NCBI GenBank assembly: GCA_964550325.1
Contig: CAZJYT010000034.1
Span: 1-10,284 of the forward strand
Length of the DNA: 10,284 bases
Source: CAZJYT01 sp964550325
Lineage (GTDB): Bacteria; Patescibacteriota; Minisyncoccia; Minisyncoccales; CAZJYT01
Direction: 5' to 3'
The notes under the pieces are model-generated. The model was not told where the DNA came from. It made no database searches and was given only the letters and a program-made list of their open reading frames with translations. Positions 6,298-10,284 of this stretch are shown here, piece after piece. The number at the start of each line of letters is the position of its first letter. Position 1 is the stretch's first letter. The position numbers and the translations under genes were made by a program.

Positions 6298-7807
6298 TGA
6301 GTATTTAAAAAAAGAAATTGCAAAGCTTACATCTGAGATTAATCTTGAGGAGATTGGAGAAATTTTAGAGGTAAAAGATGGGGTGGCCACTATATCTGGT
6401 TTGAAAAATGTTTGGTCAATGGAGGTTTTGGAATTCAAAGACAAAATTTTGGGCTTGGCAGTAGATTTGGGAAGAGATGAGGTAGGGGCGATAATTTTTG
6501 GTGATTATTTAAAGCTGAAGGAAGGAGAGATTGTAAAGAGGACAAAAAAGATTCTTTCAGTTCCGGTTGGAGAGAATTTTTTGGGAAGAGTAGTCAATCC
6601 TTTAGGGGAACCAATAGATGGTAAGGGAGAGATTTTGGCAAAAGATTTTTATCCTGTAGAAAAAATAGCACCTTCTGTAGTTGAGAGAGAACCTGTGAAT
6701 TTTCCTCTACATACTGGAATGAAAGTAATAGATGCCTTAATTCCCATTGGTAGGGGACAAAGAGAGGTAATTTTGGGAGATAATATTACCGACAGAACAG
6801 GCCTTGCCATTGATACTATTTTGAACCAAAAAAATGAGCCCAAAAGACCAATCTGTATTTATGTAGCTATAGGTTACAAAAGCAGAGAGATTGCAAGAAT
6901 TATTGAAACCCTTAAAAAGAAATCCGCGATGGAATATACCATTTTTGTTTGTGCCTTAGCTTCTGATCCTGCCTCTCTCTGGTTTTTAGCCCCCTATGCA
7001 GGATGCGCAATGGGGGAATATTTTATGGATAGGGGAAGGGATGTATTGATTGTTTACGATGAATTAGGAAGGCATGCCTATGCCTGGAGGCAGATTTCTT
7101 TGATTTTGAAAAGACCACCGGGAAGGGAAGCTTATCCTGGAGATATCTTTTATTTACATTCAAGACTTTTGGAAAGGGCGGGAAAGCTAAACAAAGAAAA
7201 GGGAGGAGGTTCTATGACAGCTTTTCCCATTTTCCAGACCCAAGCTGGAGATATCACAGCTTATATTCCCACAAATTTAATTTCTATTTGTGATGGCCAG
7301 ATTATTATGGATACAGGTTTGCGCTTGGGAGGGCAAAAGCCAGAGGTAAATATTGGGCTTTCTGTTTCAAGAGTGGGTTCAAGTGCTCAGACAAAGGCAA
7401 TGAAAAAGGTAGCAGGAAGACTAAAGTTGGAAATTGCCCAATTTCAAGAACTGGAGAGGTTCTTGGGATTTACTGAAGAGGTAGATCCTGAGACAAGAAA
7501 GAGATTAGAAAGAGGGAAGAGATTGAGAGAAATCTTAAAACAAGAAAGGGAAGCACCTTTGCCTTTTGAAAAGGAGGTGGCAATTATTTTTGCTGGAACA
7601 AAAGGACTTTTAGATGAGATAAGGATAGAAGATATAAAAAATTTTGAAAAGGATCTCTTTAGCTATTTAGAAGCTGAAAAATTAGAAATTTTAAAAAGAA
7701 TAAGAGAGACAAAAGACTTAGATGAGAAAATAGAAGATGCTCTAAGAAGAGCAATAGAAGAGGTAAAAAAAGCATACAAAACAAAATATGCAAAAGAGGG
7801 AAATTGA
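6287..7807 (+). CDS. atpA: F-type ATP synthase subunit alpha with degenerate P-loop
   Basis: Alpha alternates with beta in the F1 head and supplies the arginine finger to each catalytic site. The 506 aa are full length. Family motifs are present throughout: YAGCAMGEYFMDRGRDVLIV (237-256), RPPGREAYPGDIFYLHSRLL (276-295), TQAGDITAYIPTN (318-330) and the arginine finger R362 in GLSVSRVGSSAQ. The Walker A motif, normally GDRQTGKT, reads GDNITDRT (164-171), with the GK pair replaced by Asp-Arg. Nucleotide binding at the non-catalytic sites is therefore doubtful, while the catalytic contribution should remain. It overlaps delta by 11 bp and gamma by 20 bp. No Shine-Dalgarno sequence precedes the ATG. 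Confidence 0.97.
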   Translation: MDISEYLKKEIAKLTSEINLEEIGEILEVKDGVATISGLKNVWSMEVLEFKDKILGLAVDLGRDEVGAIIFGDYLKLKEGEIVKRTKKILSVPVGENFLGRVVNPLGEPIDGKGEILAKDFYPVEKIAPSVVEREPVNFPLHTGMKVIDALIPIGRGQREVILGDNITDRTGLAIDTILNQKNEPKRPICIYVAIGYKSREIARIIETLKKKSAMEYTIFVCALASDPASLWFLAPYAGCAMGEYFMDRGRDVLIVYDELGRHAYAWRQISLILKRPPGREAYPGDIFYLHSRLLERAGKLNKEKGGGSMTAFPIFQTQAGDITAYIPTNLISICDGQIIMDTGLRLGGQKPEVNIGLSVSRVGSSAQTKAMKKVAGRLKLEIAQFQELERFLGFTEEVDPETRKRLERGKRLREILKQEREAPLPFEKEVAIIFAGTKGLLDEIRIEDIKNFEKDLFSYLEAEKLEILKRIRETKDLDEKIEDALRRAIEEVKKAYKTKYAKEGN

Positions 7808-8693
7808 AAGAAAAATAAAGTCAATTCAAAATATCTTTGAAATGACAAAAGCTGTTGAACTTATTTCAATAATTAAAATGAAAAAGGCTCAAAGGTTGGC
7901 TTTAGGGTGTCGCCCATTTGCCGAGGCTTCTTTAAGGATTTTACAAAGGCTTTCTCGCTACCAAAAAGAAATTGAAAAAAAGAGTCTCTTTTTTAGAGAG
8001 GGTAATGGAAAAACTGTTTTGGCGGTTGTGGTGACCTCTGATAGGGGTTTTGCCGGAGCTTTTAACAAAAATATTTTGAATTTTTTTGAAAAAAATATTA
8101 AAGAAAAGAAAGTAGAAATTTTTGCCATTGGGAAAAAGGGAATTAAATATTTTAAAAAAAGAAAGTATAAGGTTTTAGTTGAATTTTCAGGGATTGGAGA
8201 CTTTGGAGAGTTTGATGAAATAAAACCGATAGCTGAACTTTTGGTAAAATATTTTAGAGAAGGAAGATTTAGAAAAATTTTATTTTTCTATCCAGATTTT
8301 ATTTCAGCATTTTTGCAGAGACCCACAATGGTTCAGCTTCTACCTTTGGATTTTGAAAAAATTAAAGAGATATTAAAAAATTATGAGCTGAAAAACAGAG
8401 AGAAAGAGATTTCAGAAAGAGAGAAAGAAAAAGAAATTGATTATATTTTTGAACCCTCACCAGAAGAAATTTTTGACAATTTCGTCCCCCAGCTTGTTGA
8501 ATATTATATTTATCACCTCATTTTGGAATCAAATGCCTCTGAGCATTCTGCAAGAATGATGGCAATGAAGTCTGCCTCAGAAAATACCCAAGAGATGTTA
8601 GAAAAATTGGAATTAGAGAGAAACAAAGCCCGTCAAGCCCAAATTACAGCAGAAGTTAGCGAGATTTCAATGGCAAAAGAAGTATTAAAATAA
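7788..8693 (+). CDS. atpG: F-type ATP synthase subunit gamma (central rotor shaft)
   Basis: Gamma is the asymmetric rotor whose N- and C-terminal helices turn inside the alpha3-beta3 head. The 301 aa are slightly longer than the typical 285-290. The N-terminal helix carries the family pattern (about 5-36, REIERKIKSIQNIFEMTKAV then KMKKAQRL). The Rossmann-like middle domain starts with VVVTSDRGFAGAFNKNI. The C-terminal helix has NASEHSARMMAMKSASENTQ and NKARQAQITAEVSEI. The extra length lies in a Lys/Glu-rich stretch of about 195-222. The common Gly-Ala near the C-terminus (EIxxGAxAL) is not kept here (EISMAKEVL). It overlaps alpha by 20 bp and is followed by beta after 5 bp. Confidence 0.95.
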   Translation: MQKREIERKIKSIQNIFEMTKAVELISIIKMKKAQRLALGCRPFAEASLRILQRLSRYQKEIEKKSLFFREGNGKTVLAVVVTSDRGFAGAFNKNILNFFEKNIKEKKVEIFAIGKKGIKYFKKRKYKVLVEFSGIGDFGEFDEIKPIAELLVKYFREGRFRKILFFYPDFISAFLQRPTMVQLLPLDFEKIKEILKNYELKNREKEISEREKEKEIDYIFEPSPEEIFDNFVPQLVEYYIYHLILESNASEHSARMMAMKSASENTQEMLEKLELERNKARQAQITAEVSEISMAKEVLK

Positions 8694-8698
8694 AAGTT

Positions 8699-10048
8699 AT
8701 GGGAAAAATCATTCAAATTAGGGGTCCTGTAGTTGAGGTGGAGTTTAAAGAAAAAATTCCTTCTCTTCATAATGCCTTATTGGTAAAGCGCCAAAAGTTG
8801 GTATTGGAAGCGGTCCAGGATTTAGGAGGAGGTATTTTGTCCTGTCTTGCTATGGGTCCAACAGATGGGTTAAAAAGGGGAGATGAGGTATTGGATATGG
8901 GAGAAGCAATTAAGGTGCCAGTAGGAAGAGAGGTTTTGGGAAGGGTATTAAATGTTTTAGGTCAACCAATTGATAGAGAGGGAGAAATAAGAGCTAAAAA
9001 TTTTTTTTCCATTCATAGAAAAGCCCCCAAATTTATCCAACAAAAAACAAAAATTGAGATTTTAGAAACAGGCCTCAAGGTGATAGATCTATTGACGCCA
9101 ATTCCAAAGGGAGGAAAGGTAGGTCTGTTTGGAGGAGCGGGAGTGGGAAAAACTGTTCTTATTCAGGAATTAATTAGGAATGTTGCCGAGGTCCACAAAG
9201 GCTATTCAGTTTTTACCGGAATAGGAGAACGTTCCAGAGAGGGGAATGATATTCTTTTGGAAATGGAAAAGAGTGGAGTTTTAAAAAATTGCGTTTTAGT
9301 TTTTGGACAAATGAACGAACCCCCAGGAGTGAGATTTAGAGTGGGATTGACTGGTTTAACTATTGCTGAGTATTTCAGAGATATTGAGAAAAAAGATGTT
9401 TTGTTGTTTATGGATAACATCTTCAGATTTGTCCAGGCGGGCTGTGAGGTCTCAGCCTTATTAGGAAGAATTCCCTCTCAAACTGGCTATCAACCAACAT
9501 TGTTTTCTGAAATGAGTGAGATTCAAGAAAGAATTACCTCCACAAAAGAGGGTTCTATAACTTCTTTTCAGGCTGTTTATGTTCCAGCTGACGACCTAAC
9601 AGATCCGGCAGTGGTTTCTGTCTTTTCTCATTTAGATGCTTCCGTGGTTTTGTCTCGGCAGTTGGCTGATTTGGGTATTTATCCTGCAGTTGATCCTTTA
9701 GAAAGCTCTTCCTCAATTTTGGATCCAAAGATTGTAGGAGAAGAACATTATTTTGTGGCAAATGAGGTAAAGAGGATTTTAAAGAGATACCGCGAACTTC
9801 AAGACATTATTTCTATTTTAGGAATAGAGGAATTATCAGAGTCAGATAAACTTTTGGTATATCGGGCAAGAAAGATTCAAAAGTTTTTGTCTCAACCCTT
9901 TCATATAGCAGAAATCTTTACTGGTAGAAAAGGAAAATATGTCTCCTTGAAAGATACCATTGCCGGATTTAAAAAGATAATTTCTGGAGAGATGGATTCA
10001 AAGAGAGAGGAAGACTTTTATATGAAAGGAGGTATAGAGGAGGTGTAA
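8699..10048 (+). CDS. atpD: F-type ATP synthase catalytic subunit beta
   Basis: Beta carries the catalytic sites for ATP synthesis and hydrolysis in F1. The 449 aa are slightly shorter than the usual 460-470. The N-terminal barrel starts GKIIQIRGPVVEVEF. Walker A is GGAGVGKT (145-152, K151). The catalytic glutamate is E177 in GERSREGND (176-184). Walker B is LLFMDN (235-240, D239). Also present are QAVYVPADDLTDPA (291-304), the adenine-pocket region GIYPAVDPL (326-334) and the DELSEED-like lever EELSESD (377-383). All catalytic residues are intact, unlike alpha. It begins 5 bp after gamma without a Shine-Dalgarno sequence. It is followed directly by the right repeat element; no epsilon gene follows before the window ends. 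Confidence 0.98.
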   Translation: MGKIIQIRGPVVEVEFKEKIPSLHNALLVKRQKLVLEAVQDLGGGILSCLAMGPTDGLKRGDEVLDMGEAIKVPVGREVLGRVLNVLGQPIDREGEIRAKNFFSIHRKAPKFIQQKTKIEILETGLKVIDLLTPIPKGGKVGLFGGAGVGKTVLIQELIRNVAEVHKGYSVFTGIGERSREGNDILLEMEKSGVLKNCVLVFGQMNEPPGVRFRVGLTGLTIAEYFRDIEKKDVLLFMDNIFRFVQAGCEVSALLGRIPSQTGYQPTLFSEMSEIQERITSTKEGSITSFQAVYVPADDLTDPAVVSVFSHLDASVVLSRQLADLGIYPAVDPLESSSSILDPKIVGEEHYFVANEVKRILKRYRELQDIISILGIEELSESDKLLVYRARKIQKFLSQPFHIAEIFTGRKGKYVSLKDTIAGFKKIISGEMDSKREEDFYMKGGIEEV

Positions 10049-10052
10049 TTGC

Positions 10053-10275
10053 TCACCACTTTGGTAACAAATTTATATCGAGGCATCTTGTCGAGGGGAG
10101 CATACCGCAGCCGAGCCCAAGAAGAAGATTGTATTTCAGCAGGGACTCTGTAAGGCTCGGCGAGGTATAGGAGCGCCTGGGAACAAACCTTCTTTTTCAG
10201 CACCTAAGGCGACTTCGTGCTCCCCGAGGCAAGATGCCTCAGAAAAGAAATTATTAGGAGTTGTTACTGAGGTGA
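10053..10275 (+). ncRNA. Right, complete copy of the structured repeat element (putative RNA, class unknown)
   Basis: This GC-rich element starts four bases after the beta stop codon. Pairings read by eye: an outer stem TCACC (10053-10057) with GGTGA (10271-10275), then GGTAACAA (10063-10070) with TTGTTACT (10261-10268); a long stem GAGGCATCTTG (10080-10090) with CAAGATGCCTC (10230-10240), continued by GGGGAGCA (10095-10102) with TGCTCCCC (10218-10225) across an internal loop containing G-A opposites; an arm TACC...GCCGAGCC (10103-10117) with GGCTCGGC..GGTA (10154-10167); and a small arm CGCCT (10174-10178) with AGGCG (10207-10211). A possible loop-loop contact is AAGAAG (10119-10124) with CTTCTT (10189-10194). 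The core 10134-10242 is identical to 1-109. It may be a riboswitch-like leader for the next gene or a dispersed palindrome. No known family was recognised. Confidence 0.6.
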
Positions 10276-10284
10276 ACAGATAGT
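10134..10284 (+). repeat. Direct repeat of bases 1-151 (right copy, shared part)
   Basis: This stretch aligns without gaps to 1-151: the first 109 positions are identical, and the last 42 have about 10 differences. The conserved tail includes GAGTTGTTACTGA (10258-10270). The two copies are in the same orientation, 10,133 bp apart, and enclose the whole V/A plus F-type cluster. By analogy with the left copy, where a start codon lies at 164, a gene start would be expected near 10297, just outside the window. Confidence 0.9.

Noticed and set aside
4227..10048. An N-ATPase operon (the Na+-type F-ATPase set acquired by transfer).
   Set aside because: N-ATPase operons start with beta and epsilon and lack delta. 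Here the order is a...beta with a delta gene, and the c subunit lacks the Na+ ligand set.
10187..10197. The T-run CCTTCTTTTTC inside the repeat as an intrinsic terminator tail.
   Set aside because: It is not preceded by a strong adjacent hairpin; it lies in the loop of a small arm and may instead contact AAGAAG at 10119.
10018..10203. Minus-strand reading frame across the end of beta and the repeat.
   Set aside because: It runs through the palindromic element and the beta 3' end, resembles no known protein family, and is best explained as a chance frame.
1..10284. The matching ends could be the terminal overlap of a circular contig.
   Set aside because: After 109 identical bases the copies diverge (about 10 differences in 42 nt) without gaps, and the match starts at 10134 and runs to the end with these differences. 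A true circular overlap would be identical throughout.

Overview
The window is an AT-rich bacterial locus with two rotary ATPase gene groups side by side, both on the + strand. It runs from the V/A-type subunits A, B and D (164-3894) to an almost complete F-type ATP synthase operon, a / AtpZ-like / c / b / delta / alpha / gamma / beta (4227-10048). UGA is a normal stop (b and alpha end in TGA). Arg codons are mostly AGA/AGG, and almost no start codon has a Shine-Dalgarno sequence. The short delta, compact overlapping genes, low GC and mixed ATPases suggest an uncultivated candidate-phylum bacterium (CPR/Parcubacteria-like or Omnitrophota-like). That placement is inference; no taxonomic marker is present.

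Region by region: 1-151 is the 3' part of a GC-rich element that is repeated at the other end of the window. 164-3894 holds V/A-type A, B and D, tightly packed; this is the tail of a Thermus-like I-L-E-C-F-A-B-D order, and any stalk or membrane subunits must lie upstream. 3895-4226 is an AT-rich intergenic region with a long imperfect inverted repeat, a perfect 12-bp hairpin, a tandem heptamer and a near-consensus sigma70-type promoter. 4227-10048 is the F-type operon, with overlaps or gaps of a few bases between most genes. Epsilon (atpC) is not seen before the window ends. 10049-10284 has no gene: it holds the complete second copy of the repeated element, which folds into a long multibranched structure.

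How the genes work together: the F-type genes encode a full proton-translocating Fo (a, c, b), the stator delta and the alpha3-beta3-gamma motor, with catalytic residues intact in beta. The c subunit has the essential Glu but not the Na+-ligand set, so H+ coupling is predicted. Alpha is unusual: its Walker A motif is degenerate, while its arginine finger is kept. The V/A A-B-D set can form the A3B3 head and central shaft of a second rotary enzyme.

The least explained feature is the flanking element. Its core is identical over 109 nt in two copies 10,133 bp apart, and a diverged but recognisable 42-nt tail follows. One copy ends about 20 nt before the V/A-type A start codon; the other directly follows the F-type beta gene. 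It looks like a structured RNA, either a cis-regulatory leader or a dispersed palindromic repeat. I could not match it to a known class from memory.
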